Positions 26,584-35,352 of a stretch of DNA of 59,384 bases are shown here, piece after piece. This DNA comes from Kiritimatiellia bacterium. GTDB lineage: Bacteria > Verrucomicrobiota > Kiritimatiellia > UBA8416 > JABMPJ01. A program made the position numbers and the translations under genes. Numbering within the stretch: the first letter of the stretch is position 1; each line of letters begins with the position of its first letter. The notes below the pieces were generated by a model, which was given only the letters and a program-made list of their open reading frames with translations, had not been told where the DNA came from and ran no database searches. Location of the stretch: contig JAOZSS010000002.1 in NCBI GenBank assembly GCA_029939545.1, positions 1-59,384 on the forward strand. The letters run 5' to 3'.

Positions 26584-26655
26584 CGCGTCGCCCCTGTTCC
26601 CGGGAGGTTCGCTTAGACCGTCTAGTAGCCTATAGCCTAAACCCCTACAGCCTTC

Positions 26656-27105
26656 TTATATGACTGTTTTGGGCAGCAGGATCAGCAGAATCTTTGGTTC
26701 CTGCTGGCTGGCCTTGACGAGCGTTGGCGCCACAACGGTGAGCTTCAGGTAGAGGTCGCCGACGACGAGCATGTAGTTGCCGTTGTCGATGGCCGGTAGC
26801 GAGAAGAATCCATCACGGTCCGTTGTCGTCTCATGGAGGAGTTTATCCGGGACGGTCTTGCCGCGTGCGCTCTTTTTCCAGGTCCAGACCTGTACTCTGA
26901 GGCCTTGGATAATCGTCCGCTCCTCAACGCGTGTTTCGAGAATGACGATCTTGCCTCGCACGGTCGCTTTTTCCATTACGATCGGAACGCGCCATCTTCT
27001 GACCTTCTTTTCGGCTGCCACGGCCTGATCAACAGGCAGGCACATGCCTGCCAGTATCAAGACCGCGACCAGACGGTCAATACCGCCCCACAATGTGGTT
27101 GTCAT
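26656..27105 (-). CDS. Small secreted beta-sandwich (carboxypeptidase regulatory-like) protein
   Basis: A 149-residue protein with a signal peptide ('VAVLILAGMCLPVDQAVAAE'). Its single domain has 'RVQVWTWKKSA...HETTTDRDGFFSLPAIDNGNYMLVVGDLYLKL', like the transthyretin/carboxypeptidase-regulatory fold seen in many secreted and cell-surface proteins. GGAGG stands 6 bases before the chosen ATG at 27105. Upstream ATGs at 27132 and 27123 lack this. Role unknown; it lies downstream of the PgaB-like gene in the same direction, separated by 256 bases with no recognised feature. Confidence 0.7.
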   Translation of the reverse strand: MTTTLWGGIDRLVAVLILAGMCLPVDQAVAAEKKVRRWRVPIVMEKATVRGKIVILETRVEERTIIQGLRVQVWTWKKSARGKTVPDKLLHETTTDRDGFFSLPAIDNGNYMLVVGDLYLKLTVVAPTLVKASQQEPKILLILLPKTVI

Positions 27106-27361
27106 AGCATTCCTCCCTTTCATGGAGGTCAAATATAAAGGTGAGCAAGCTCACTGTGTTTTCGTCTGTTTGCATTCTCAATATGAACAGGTCAGGCAAC
27201 CAGTTCAAGCAATAAAAGAGGGATCTTCTGCTGCGCCGAAAATCGGGTCGCCAGGATGTAGGCTATGGACGGTAGGCCGAGGGGCACAATGCGAACGAAG
27301 CATACCGCATGATTCCGGTGAGATCATTACCTTCAAACAACAGCTCCTACAGTCTACAGCC

Positions 27362-30160
27362 TCATCTCCTCGGGCGGGTAGACTCCGCCAGAACCTCCTT
27401 CATGGCATCAACAGCGGGTGTGTCGACCAAAGGGGCGTCAGGCCCATAGGCCAAGTGCAATGCTCCGCTGCGAGCGAGATGGCGCAGTCGGCCTCGCAGG
27501 CTGCTTGCCCTGATGGGTTTATTCTTCTTCCCGTCAACCGCCTGGAGCTTGAAAATCGTCTTCTCCAGGCCGTTGACCTTGGCGTCAGCAAGGCCGACCA
27601 GTTTGGCCAGCCACGCGTCCGGCCGGTGGATATCTTCCATTTCCACATAGGCCATCAACAGCACGTGGTCATAGAGCTCCACGGCATCTGCGTAGTTCTG
27701 TGCAAACCATTGCTCCGATTTCGGGTAGTGAAGCAGCGGTGCGAAGATGGCGCGCGCAAGCTGACAGCGGGGACGGTAGCGCTTGACTTGTTTGCCCAGC
27801 CGCGTGGTCAGGCGATTGAGCGTCTCGGTCTTGATTCGAACCCACGCCTGCTCCTGCTCGCTGCTAAGGCTGCCGGTACCCGGGGTCGCGGTCCCGAGCC
27901 GGGCGGCAAAGACCTTCTGGGCTGCCGAGTTATAGTCCTCGCTATCCGTGAGGTAGGCGTCCTCTCCGAAGACGATGCCATCACACCGGACGTGTTCGGC
28001 CATGTCGCGATAGAGCTGGGTTACCCAAGTGATTACATCAGGATGGAAGGGGGAGTATCGCTGCTGTAACGCGAAAGAGGGGCGAACCCCAGCGGTCCGG
28101 GCCTCCATCACGCGCATGGTGTCGTTGCGGGGTGTGGCGGGTCGATCAAAGCTGAGCACGGGTAGTTTGAGCCACACGCGGAATCGTGCGCTCTGTAGGC
28201 GCGCCACCACGTGATCGAGAGCGTCGTGCAACACCGGTAGCTGTGTCGTGGGAAAGTAGGCGGCTTCGACGTTGCCGTCGCCATCGCTGTCGGCGCAGGC
28301 TTTGAGGATGACCGTGTTGGCGCCGAGAGTCCGCAGCCGCTGTGCCAGTCGGATGATGTTGCGGTCCAGTTCCTGGTTGGTGGGGGCATCGATGGCGTCC
28401 ATCGGAACACTGACCGCCCGGACCTGCGCGATGGGGGGCGGCCCCGGTTTGACCAGTGAGATGAAGCTCCCCACGGCGGGGTTGTGCAGGACAGGCACAC
28501 GCTCGAGCGTTTCGGTGTCCGTGATATGCGGTTGCGCGTGCAGGCCCAGTTGCAGCACGAACCCGAGCCGTTCCGCTTCAGCGGCCGCCGGGGCATTGCG
28601 GGCGCCATGCGACCACACCAGCACACGCGGTCGTGATCCCGTACGTTCTTTCATCAAGCGCACGGCATGGCTGAGTGTCGCCTGGATGCGCGAGCGTTGC
28701 TCGGCTTCTGTTTCGTAACGACCTGTCCCTGCATCATAGAGGCGCGTGATGGCGGCAAACCCGACATCGCCCTGCGGGTTGCCGCATACCAGTTCAAACA
28801 GCCCCTCGGCTTCGACCCCCAGTGTCACGAGACGGTGACCGGCAAGTTGACCTATCTCGTCCCATGACATCAACGGTCCACTCAGGTCCATGGGCGGGCC
28901 GTTTTCAATCCAGGCCGGGCATACGGAGACAATGACAGGGATATCATAGAGTTCGAGAACCGGAACGACGTGCTTCATAACGCCGGCGTAGCCGTGGTCG
29001 AATGTGAGGAGCACGGCGTTGTCGGGAAGGCTCCGCTCACCGCGCCGTGCCGCGGCAATGTCGCCGGCGCTCACGAAGTGGTAGTCGTGTGTGCGAAGGT
29101 ACTCGATATGCTGTAAGAAGCGCAGTGAAGCCATGGCGGTAGGTGCTCGGTTCTCACGGTCGCTCACGTCGAAGTAGCAGAGGGCCAGCAGCTCGTCGGG
29201 CTCGAACGACGGAAGTACGCTGACATCGCCGCTGGTCTCATCCCAAGCGGCTTGCGCCTCGACCATGCGTGATTCGACGTGGCGCCGGACATGGGCCCAC
29301 ATCAGGGAGGGGTGGGCCGCCACGACTTCCTGGGCCAGGCTCAAGCAGCCCATGTCGCACAGGAGTTGGGCCTTGAGGTTCACGGCATCGGCGCTGTCCG
29401 GGTCAAGTTCGAGAATTCGATCAAACGTATCGAGGGCGAGAACCCGAGTGCCGGCCTGCCACTGAACAGCCGCCAACGCGAGCAGGAGCGTCGGGCGCTG
29501 CGGATTGAGACGGATCGTGCGCTGGATGGCCTCCAGCGCATCGTCGTAGCGCTTGTCGTCGAGCAGGGCGAGGGCGAGACCCAGGCCGGCATCGGCATCG
29601 GCCGGTGTTGCCTCGATGATGGTGCGGTAGATGGTAGCGGCCTCGGAGCGCTTTCCGCCCTCGCGGTAGGCGTCGGCCACGGAGCGCAGCATGGGGGTGG
29701 GCAGTACATAGCCTTCCGGTAGTCCCTCGTAGGCTTTGATCAGCTCGGTCGTGGCGCTGGTATTGAGGAGTGCTTCCAGATAGGCGGGCTTGAGAAACTC
29801 GGCCTCCGGGGCCAGCGTCACGGCCCGGCGCAGAAGCGTGAGTGCGCGGGTGTCTTCGCTGCCTTGGGCAGCCTTGTGCAGAACCATCACGAGCAGGTTG
29901 CGCGCACGGATGTCATTCGGGGTGACGGTCAGGATCTTTTCATATGTCTCCACGGCACCATCGTAATCCTGCGTCCGCCGCTGCATGGCGCCCTTGGCGG
30001 ATAGGAGGCCTGCGTCATTAGGGGCGGCCCCAAGCTTCTTTTCGATCTGATCGAGTGTCTCTGGTTGCAGGGAGTCTGCCCGTGTACCGGTCAGCGCAAC
30101 AAGCGTAAGCGCGGTGAGCAAACATACGAAGCGCGTAGCACGCCAAAGTCGAATGGACAT
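27362..30160 (-). CDS. TPR-PgaB-like protein with degenerate deacetylase domain and GHL13-type hydrolase domain
   Basis: A 932-residue exported protein. A signal peptide ('FVCLLTALTLVALTGTRAD') and TPR repeats (about 30-270) precede a polysaccharide-deacetylase-like domain (about 310-560). The last part (about 590-910) is like PgaB's C-terminal glycoside hydrolase domain, with 'DGIVFGEDAYLTDSEDYNSA'. In E. coli PgaB the motif is FDDG plus a later metal-binding histidine segment. Here it reads 'TFDHGYAG' (near residue 390) and 'LVTLGVEAEG', so key metal ligands are changed or missing. The hydrolase part keeps its acidic pair. It may cut or bind an N-acetylglucosamine-type exopolymer. ATG 30160 has AGGAGG 8 bases upstream. 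No other pga genes are nearby. Confidence 0.82.
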   Translation of the reverse strand: MSIRLWRATRFVCLLTALTLVALTGTRADSLQPETLDQIEKKLGAAPNDAGLLSAKGAMQRRTQDYDGAVETYEKILTVTPNDIRARNLLVMVLHKAAQGSEDTRALTLLRRAVTLAPEAEFLKPAYLEALLNTSATTELIKAYEGLPEGYVLPTPMLRSVADAYREGGKRSEAATIYRTIIEATPADADAGLGLALALLDDKRYDDALEAIQRTIRLNPQRPTLLLALAAVQWQAGTRVLALDTFDRILELDPDSADAVNLKAQLLCDMGCLSLAQEVVAAHPSLMWAHVRRHVESRMVEAQAAWDETSGDVSVLPSFEPDELLALCYFDVSDRENRAPTAMASLRFLQHIEYLRTHDYHFVSAGDIAAARRGERSLPDNAVLLTFDHGYAGVMKHVVPVLELYDIPVIVSVCPAWIENGPPMDLSGPLMSWDEIGQLAGHRLVTLGVEAEGLFELVCGNPQGDVGFAAITRLYDAGTGRYETEAEQRSRIQATLSHAVRLMKERTGSRPRVLVWSHGARNAPAAAEAERLGFVLQLGLHAQPHITDTETLERVPVLHNPAVGSFISLVKPGPPPIAQVRAVSVPMDAIDAPTNQELDRNIIRLAQRLRTLGANTVILKACADSDGDGNVEAAYFPTTQLPVLHDALDHVVARLQSARFRVWLKLPVLSFDRPATPRNDTMRVMEARTAGVRPSFALQQRYSPFHPDVITWVTQLYRDMAEHVRCDGIVFGEDAYLTDSEDYNSAAQKVFAARLGTATPGTGSLSSEQEQAWVRIKTETLNRLTTRLGKQVKRYRPRCQLARAIFAPLLHYPKSEQWFAQNYADAVELYDHVLLMAYVEMEDIHRPDAWLAKLVGLADAKVNGLEKTIFKLQAVDGKKNKPIRASSLRGRLRHLARSGALHLAYGPDAPLVDTPAVDAMKEVLAESTRPRR

Positions 30161-30249
30161 AGACACAACCTCCTGTTCACCACTGATGCAAATTCAGCGG
30201 TTGTGAGTCTAGCCCCGCACTCCGCGACAGTGCAAGGCAATTGGGGTAC

Positions 30250-30267
30250 TTCTCATCATGATGAGAA
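30250..30267. promoter_or_regulatory. Perfect 18-bp palindrome in a divergent promoter region
   Basis: TTCTCATCATGATGAGAA is fully self-complementary and lies between the minus-strand PgaB-like gene and the plus-strand pilus operon. A dimeric regulator could bind here. I see no convincing paired -35/-10 boxes to tie it to one promoter. Confidence 0.45.
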
Positions 30268-30400
30268 CAGACATAATAAGCTGAAAATCCCCTTGCGTAC
30301 CTTATAGTAGGAACTAGAATGCCATCTAAGGAAGCAGATGACGTCGCGACAAGATTCGTGTTGGATTTTGTCGGCGTGGGGTCAAGCGAAGAGGTCAAGC

Positions 30401-31480
30401 GTGAATCATTTTTCCATGGATCAGCTTCTGGGCGAGATGGCTACCCAACAGGCATCCGATCTCCTGGTCATGGCCGGGACGATGCCGCAGTACCGTGTGA
30501 ACGGTGTGCTCGTGCCTTTCGGCACCACCCCCTTGCGTGGTGAAGATACACGCGCCCTGGCCGAGTCCCTGCTCAGCAAGCCGGACCGCGCGACCTTCGA
30601 AGTAGACCGCAGCATCGACATTGCCTACGGCATCGAGGGGGTCTCCCGCTACCGTGTCAACGTCTTCTATCAGCGCAACTCGATTGCGATGGCGATCCGG
30701 ATGATTCCGTACGACATCCCCGAGTTCGAGACCCTCGGCCTGCCGCTGATCGTACGCGACTTTGCCTCGCGCCCCCATGGGCTCGTCCTGATCACCGGAC
30801 CGGCCGGCAGCGGCAAATCCACCACGCTGGCATCAATGATTGATTTCATCAACGAAACGCGCCATGTCCACGTCGTCTGTATCGAGGATCCCATCGAGTA
30901 TCTTCACACCCATCGCCAGAGTGTGATTGCCCAGCGTGAGCTGCGGTCGGATGCGCACACGTTCTCGGGCGCGTTGCGCAGCGTGTTTCGTCAGAGTCCC
31001 GACGTCATCATGGTGGGGGAGATGCGTGACCTCGAGACCATGCAGTTGGCTCTGACGCTTGCCGAGACCGGCCACCTGATTATGGGCACGCTGCACACGC
31101 AGGATACGACCCATGCCATCAATCGAATCGTGGACGTCTTCCCGCCCGATCAGCAGCAGCAGGTCTACGTGCAGCTTTCCATGGTGCTGGTGGGGATCAT
31201 CTCGCAGCAGCTTCTGATGACTCAGGACAAGACGCGTCGCGTGCTGGCGTGCGAAGTGATGAACGTCAACAACGCCATCCGCAACCAGATTCGCGAGATG
31301 CAGATCCAGCAGATTTACTCGGTGATTGAAACGGGCGCTTCGGAGGGTATGATGACGATGAATGATTCGCTCTCCCGGCTGTTTCATGAGGGGTTGATTA
31401 CAGAGGAGAAAGCGCTGCGCCGATCGCCGCGCCCGAAAGAGTTGGTTCGGTTGTTGAATGCTAAGCCTCGCAGAAAATGA
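30401..31480 (+). CDS. pilT: PilT-type retraction ATPase
   Basis: A 359-residue hexameric ATPase that powers pilus disassembly at the inner membrane. An N-terminal PAS-like region ('MATQQASDLLVMAGTMPQYRVNG') is followed by Walker A 'GPAGSGKST' (residues 133-141), the Asp box 'VCIEDPIEYLH', Walker B 'PDVIMVGEMRDLET', and the His box 'GHLIMGTLHTQDT'. These fit PilT rather than PilB: no N-terminal MshEN domain and no tetracysteine motif. GTG at 30401 has an AGAGG site 6 bases upstream. An in-frame ATG at 30416 is possible. It is the first gene of the pilus cluster, and its stop overlaps the secretin start. Confidence 0.93.
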   Translation: MNHFSMDQLLGEMATQQASDLLVMAGTMPQYRVNGVLVPFGTTPLRGEDTRALAESLLSKPDRATFEVDRSIDIAYGIEGVSRYRVNVFYQRNSIAMAIRMIPYDIPEFETLGLPLIVRDFASRPHGLVLITGPAGSGKSTTLASMIDFINETRHVHVVCIEDPIEYLHTHRQSVIAQRELRSDAHTFSGALRSVFRQSPDVIMVGEMRDLETMQLALTLAETGHLIMGTLHTQDTTHAINRIVDVFPPDQQQQVYVQLSMVLVGIISQQLLMTQDKTRRVLACEVMNVNNAIRNQIREMQIQQIYSVIETGASEGMMTMNDSLSRLFHEGLITEEKALRRSPRPKELVRLLNAKPRRK

Positions 31481-33438
31481 AAGGCAGGTTGGTGATGGGT
31501 AAGTCTGACAGATGGATGGTGGCAGGTCTGGCGATTCTGATGGTTCTGGCCGTGGGCGTGATCCCGGCGGTGAGCCAGGATGTGGAACCTGAGGCAGAGA
31601 TGACCGAGGAGGTCTATGCCGACAAAGTGAGCATCAACGTTCAGGGCGGAAACCTTGTGCAGGTGCTGAGCGCTTTTTCGCGCCAAACCGGCAAGAGCAT
31701 TGTGATTGGTCCTGATGTCGAGGCAACGGTCAACGTTCACCTTGCGGACGTGCCATGGAAGGATGCGCTCGACGTGATCCTCAAGCCTTACGGCTACGAC
31801 TACCAGCAGGTTGGCGAGGCGATTGTCGTTAACTCGTTGGACAAGTTTCAGACCGTTGAGATGCAGGAACCGCTCAGTTCGCGTGTGTTCCATCTCAAGT
31901 ACCTGGATGCGGCGGCGGTCAAGGATATGATTGAGGCCCAACTCACCAGTCGGGGCAATTGGAGTGCGTTGACCATCCGCGGTCAGCGCGGATGGGCGTA
32001 CGAAGATACCGCGAGGAGCGGTCGCGGAGCCGGTGGATCGCTGAACCGACGCGAACGAGCTAGCGTTGAGGATGAGCGAGTGCTGGAAAGCCTCAAGCTT
32101 CGCGGCAAGACCCTGGTGGTGGTCGACACCTCCTCGGTGATCGAGAAAATCGAGGCCATGTTGCGGGAAGTCGATCTCAAGCCGCCCCAGATCCTGATCG
32201 AATCCCGTTTTGTCGAGGTATCGTCCGACTTTATGAAGGACATCGGTGTTGAGTTTGGCACAGGTCCGAACGCCACGCAGACCGCAGCGGTGCAGCCGGT
32301 CAACCTGGAAGGCGACGGCAACCTGGTGGGGATTGGCATCCGCCAGACGGGAGGCAATGTCCGTCCGGCCTCTTTTGCCCCGCAGTCAGAAATCGGCGGT
32401 TCCGCGCCTTACCAGGCCGGGCTCTCCCTGCTGTTTCAGCAACTCACAGACCTTCAGTTCGAAGTGCTGCTGCACATGATGGAGGAGGATGTGCGGGCCA
32501 ATCTCCTCTCATCCCCGCGCGTGATGACGCTGAACGACCAGGAAGCCACGATCATGGTCGGCACCAAGTATCCGATTATCGAGTCGCGAACAAGTGCATC
32601 CGGCTCGTCATCCGGCTCTATCTCCACCTCGCTCGACTACTATGAGAATATTGGCATTCAGCTCAATGTGATTCCGCAGATCTGCGACAACAACTCGATT
32701 CGCATGGTCGTCAACCCGAAGGTTCGTACGCTCATTTCGACCACGTCGGGCAAGACAGGTGAGCAGGGCAACATCTCCCTGACCGAATACCCTGTCCTCT
32801 CCACACGCGAAGCCGAGACACATGTTCTTGTGCAGAGTGGCGAGACGATCGTGATTGGTGGCCTGCTGGAGGACCAGGAGAGCAAGACCACGCTGCGCGT
32901 ACCGTTCCTTGGCTCTATTCCTCTTTTAGGGCGGCTGTTCCGGCGTGAAGCCGTCAACAACCGGAAGATGGATCTGCTCATCTTCCTGACCGCAACGATT
33001 ATTGACTCCGAGAGTGACATGGTCGATGAAGGCGTGATGCGCGAGGCCACCACGGCGCACATCGTCGAGATGGAGAAAGCGACCCGCGAGTTGTTTGAGG
33101 CCCGGGCGCGCGAGAAATCCGAACGTATGTCCGAGGAGGTGCGGCGGGAAGAAAAGCGCCGCCAGTCAATCGAGCAGGCGCGTAAAGAATCTGAAGCGCG
33201 TCGCAAGGCGGATGAAGCGCAGGCCGTTGAAGAAGCGGAAGCGCGTGATCGCGCCATCGATGAAGCCAAGACCGAGCAACGTGCGCGTGAGCAGGCCGCC
33301 CTCGAGGCCGCCCGTGCAGAGATTGCAGAGAAGCTGAACCGCGAAGAGGATACAGGGACCTCCCTGAATCTACCGGCCGGGGAAGACGATGCCGAACGCG
33401 AATCGGTTATCAGGCGTTTTCCTGCGGTAGGGCAGTGA
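31477..33438 (+). CDS. Secretin (PilQ/GspD-like) with long charged C-terminal coiled coil
   Basis: A 653-residue outer-membrane pore subunit for the pilus/secretion machine. It has a signal peptide ('AGLAILMVLAVGVIPAVSQ') and an N0-type domain (about 45-118: 'NLVQVLSAFSRQTGKSIVIG'). An N1-like region (about 130-240) leads to the secretin domain (about 255-510), which ends 'PFLGSIPLLGRLFRR' and 'DLLIFLTATIID'. Unlike usual secretins it continues about 130 residues as a highly charged Ala/Glu/Arg helix ('EKSERMSEEVRREEKRR', 'EARDRAIDEAKTEQRAREQ'). Start ATG 31477 overlaps the pilT stop; ATG 31495 is also possible. It may be the only secretin for this operon. Confidence 0.92.
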   Translation: MKGRLVMGKSDRWMVAGLAILMVLAVGVIPAVSQDVEPEAEMTEEVYADKVSINVQGGNLVQVLSAFSRQTGKSIVIGPDVEATVNVHLADVPWKDALDVILKPYGYDYQQVGEAIVVNSLDKFQTVEMQEPLSSRVFHLKYLDAAAVKDMIEAQLTSRGNWSALTIRGQRGWAYEDTARSGRGAGGSLNRRERASVEDERVLESLKLRGKTLVVVDTSSVIEKIEAMLREVDLKPPQILIESRFVEVSSDFMKDIGVEFGTGPNATQTAAVQPVNLEGDGNLVGIGIRQTGGNVRPASFAPQSEIGGSAPYQAGLSLLFQQLTDLQFEVLLHMMEEDVRANLLSSPRVMTLNDQEATIMVGTKYPIIESRTSASGSSSGSISTSLDYYENIGIQLNVIPQICDNNSIRMVVNPKVRTLISTTSGKTGEQGNISLTEYPVLSTREAETHVLVQSGETIVIGGLLEDQESKTTLRVPFLGSIPLLGRLFRREAVNNRKMDLLIFLTATIIDSESDMVDEGVMREATTAHIVEMEKATRELFEARAREKSERMSEEVRREEKRRQSIEQARKESEARRKADEAQAVEEAEARDRAIDEAKTEQRAREQAALEAARAEIAEKLNREEDTGTSLNLPAGEDDAERESVIRRFPAVGQ

Positions 33439-33441
33439 TCA

Positions 33442-33469
33442 GTGGACGGTGGACGGTGGACGGTAGTCA
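33442..33469. repeat. Heptamer repeat between secretin and GspE genes
   Basis: Three perfect 'gtggacg' units and a fourth diverged one fill the gap from the secretin stop to just before the ATPase ATG. Here they replace an obvious Shine-Dalgarno site. Confidence 0.9.
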
Positions 33470-33477
33470 GTAATCGT

Positions 33478-35190
33478 ATGAGTACGCTTAAACTAGGCGA
33501 TATTCTCCGGAACGGTGGGTCCATCACCGACGCGGAGCTGGATCACGCGCTTGATCAGCAGCGTGGCACCAACAAGTTTCTTGGTGATGTGCTGTTGGAG
33601 CTGGGGTATGCCTCGCCCACGGATATCGCGCGGGCGCTTGCCGTGCAGCTCGATATCCCCTTTATCGAGCTCGGCGACGCCTACGAACTTCGCCCCGATG
33701 AAGTGCATCTCGTTCCCGAGTCCGTGGCGCGTCGCTTCTGTCTGGTGCCGATTAAGAAGGAGACAGCCTCGGCCGTGACCGTTGTGATGCGCGATCCGCT
33801 CGACATCGAGGCGCTGGATACGGTGCGGACGCAGACCGGGCTGGAAGTGATTAAGGCGGTAAGCACCGAGGACCGTATCCTGGCGGCGATCGACAAGTTC
33901 TATCGTGCCGATGCCTACCTCGAGCATGATTTGAAGGACATTGCCGATCTAGATGCCGAGACCGCGCCGCTGGATGGCGAAGAGGGGCGCGATGCCGACC
34001 AGCTTCGCATCGAGGCCAACGATGCGCCCGTGGTGCGGTTTGTGAACCTGCTGCTCATGCAGGCGGTTCGCGACGGGGCGAGTGACATTCATTTCGAACC
34101 CGGCGAACGCGATGTCACTGTGCGTCTGCGAATCGACGGCGTGCTCCAAGAGGTCACGCCGCCGTCCAAGACGCTTTATCCGGCCATCGTCACGCGTGTC
34201 AAGATTCTGTCCAATATGGACATTGCCGAGCATCGACTGCCGCTCGACGGACGGTTCAAGTTTTCGGCCTACAAGCGCGTCATCGACGTGCGTGTGTCGT
34301 CCCTTCCTGAGATTCACGGGGAGAAACTGGTGCTGCGTATTCTCGACCGGAACTCGCTCAAGGTCGATATGACCGAGATCGGGTTCGGCCAGGACATGCT
34401 TCAAAGCTTTCGCCGTGTATTGAAGCTTCCCAACGGCATTGTGCTCCTCACCGGACCCACCGGCAGCGGCAAAACCACCACGCTCTATAGTGCCCTTAGC
34501 TTCCTGCGCAGTCCGACCCAAAACATCCAGACCGTTGAGGATCCGGTCGAGTACCAGCTCAACAAGATCAACCAGATGCAGGTGCGCGCCCTGATCGACC
34601 TGACGTTCGCCAACGCGTTGCGGTCGATCCTGCGTCAGGATCCCGACATCATTATGATTGGTGAGATTCGCGATGCGGAGACCGCGCGCATTGCCATGCG
34701 CGCCTCATTGACCGGTCATCTGGTGCTCAGTACCCTGCATACCAACGACTCCCCCTCCGCCTTCTGGCGGCTGCGCGATATCGGCATTGAGCCCTACCTG
34801 ATCGCCGCCACCATCAAACTCGTGCTCTCTCAGCGTCTGGTTCGGGTGCTCTGTCCCGAGTGCAAAGAGGAGACCCGGCCCGATGCGGAGCTGCTGAACC
34901 TACTTCGGCCTCACCGGGAGGATGTAGACCAGTGGACCTTCTACAAGGGCGTGGGATGCACCAAGTGCAACAGGCGCGGATTCAAGGGGCGGACCGGTAT
35001 TTTTGAGTACCTGGAAGTGGGTGACGGCGTGCGGCAGATGGTCATCGATAACGTGGGCGAAGTGGAGCTGCGTAAAGGCGCGCAGGAACTCGGCATGGAG
35101 CCGCTGCTGGTGAATGGGCTGCACAAGGTCGAACGCGGAGAGACCACCGTGACGGAGTTGTTGGGGGTTTGTCCGCTGGGGTTGGGTTAA
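33478..35190 (+). CDS. Type II secretion/type IV pilus assembly ATPase (GspE/PilB)
   Basis: A 570-residue motor for pilin polymerisation. An N-terminal MshEN-type domain (about 1-140, 'LGDILRNGGSITDAELDHAL') precedes the catalytic part. Walker A is 'GPTGSGKTT' (326-334), the Asp box 'VEDPVEYQL', Walker B 'PDIIMIGEIRDAET' and the His box 'GHLVLSTLHTNDSPSA'. A zinc motif has 'CPECKEE' and later 'CTKCNRRGF', as in GspE/PilB. I chose ATG 33478 ('MSTLKLGD'); an upstream ATG at 33442 lies in the repeat and would add 'MDGGRWTVVSNR'. It pairs with the GspF/PilC gene downstream. Confidence 0.94.
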   Translation: MSTLKLGDILRNGGSITDAELDHALDQQRGTNKFLGDVLLELGYASPTDIARALAVQLDIPFIELGDAYELRPDEVHLVPESVARRFCLVPIKKETASAVTVVMRDPLDIEALDTVRTQTGLEVIKAVSTEDRILAAIDKFYRADAYLEHDLKDIADLDAETAPLDGEEGRDADQLRIEANDAPVVRFVNLLLMQAVRDGASDIHFEPGERDVTVRLRIDGVLQEVTPPSKTLYPAIVTRVKILSNMDIAEHRLPLDGRFKFSAYKRVIDVRVSSLPEIHGEKLVLRILDRNSLKVDMTEIGFGQDMLQSFRRVLKLPNGIVLLTGPTGSGKTTTLYSALSFLRSPTQNIQTVEDPVEYQLNKINQMQVRALIDLTFANALRSILRQDPDIIMIGEIRDAETARIAMRASLTGHLVLSTLHTNDSPSAFWRLRDIGIEPYLIAATIKLVLSQRLVRVLCPECKEETRPDAELLNLLRPHREDVDQWTFYKGVGCTKCNRRGFKGRTGIFEYLEVGDGVRQMVIDNVGEVELRKGAQELGMEPLLVNGLHKVERGETTVTELLGVCPLGLG

Positions 35191-35212
35191 TCGGGGAGAG
35201 GGAGAGCGTCTC

Positions 35213-35228
35213 GCGCAGAGGCGCAGAG
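35213..35228. repeat. Octamer repeat (two units) of the 'gcgcagag' type
   Basis: Two 'gcgcagag' units follow the ATPase gene. Three related octamers occur at 38901-38924, before the PilO-like gene. Confidence 0.7.
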
Positions 35229-35231
35229 TGA

Positions 35232-35277
35232 TCCAGGCATTCTGCCTGGGCTATGATGTGGCTCCCCTTTGGGGAGC
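35232..35277 (-). repeat. Dispersed palindromic element, copy 1 (minus orientation)
   Basis: Read on the minus strand it gives 'ctccccaaaggggag', 'acatcatagcccagg' and a small hairpin closing in 'gcctgga'. The same order of parts is found at 35288-35333 and 38128-38174 on the plus strand. Confidence 0.75.
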
Positions 35278-35287
35278 GGGAGAAGAC

Positions 35288-35333
35288 GACCCCAAAGGGG
35301 TCGAACATTATAGCCCAGCGAGAATCGCTGGGA
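35288..35333 (+). repeat. Dispersed palindromic element, copy 2 (plus orientation)
   Basis: 'gaccccaaaggggtc', then 'aacattatagcccagcg' and a hairpin closing 'cgctggga'. It stands head to head with copy 1, 10 bases away, and ends 5 bases before an ATG upstream of the GspF/PilC start. Confidence 0.8.
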
Positions 35334-35352
35334 GTCAATGAGAGAAGGGAGA

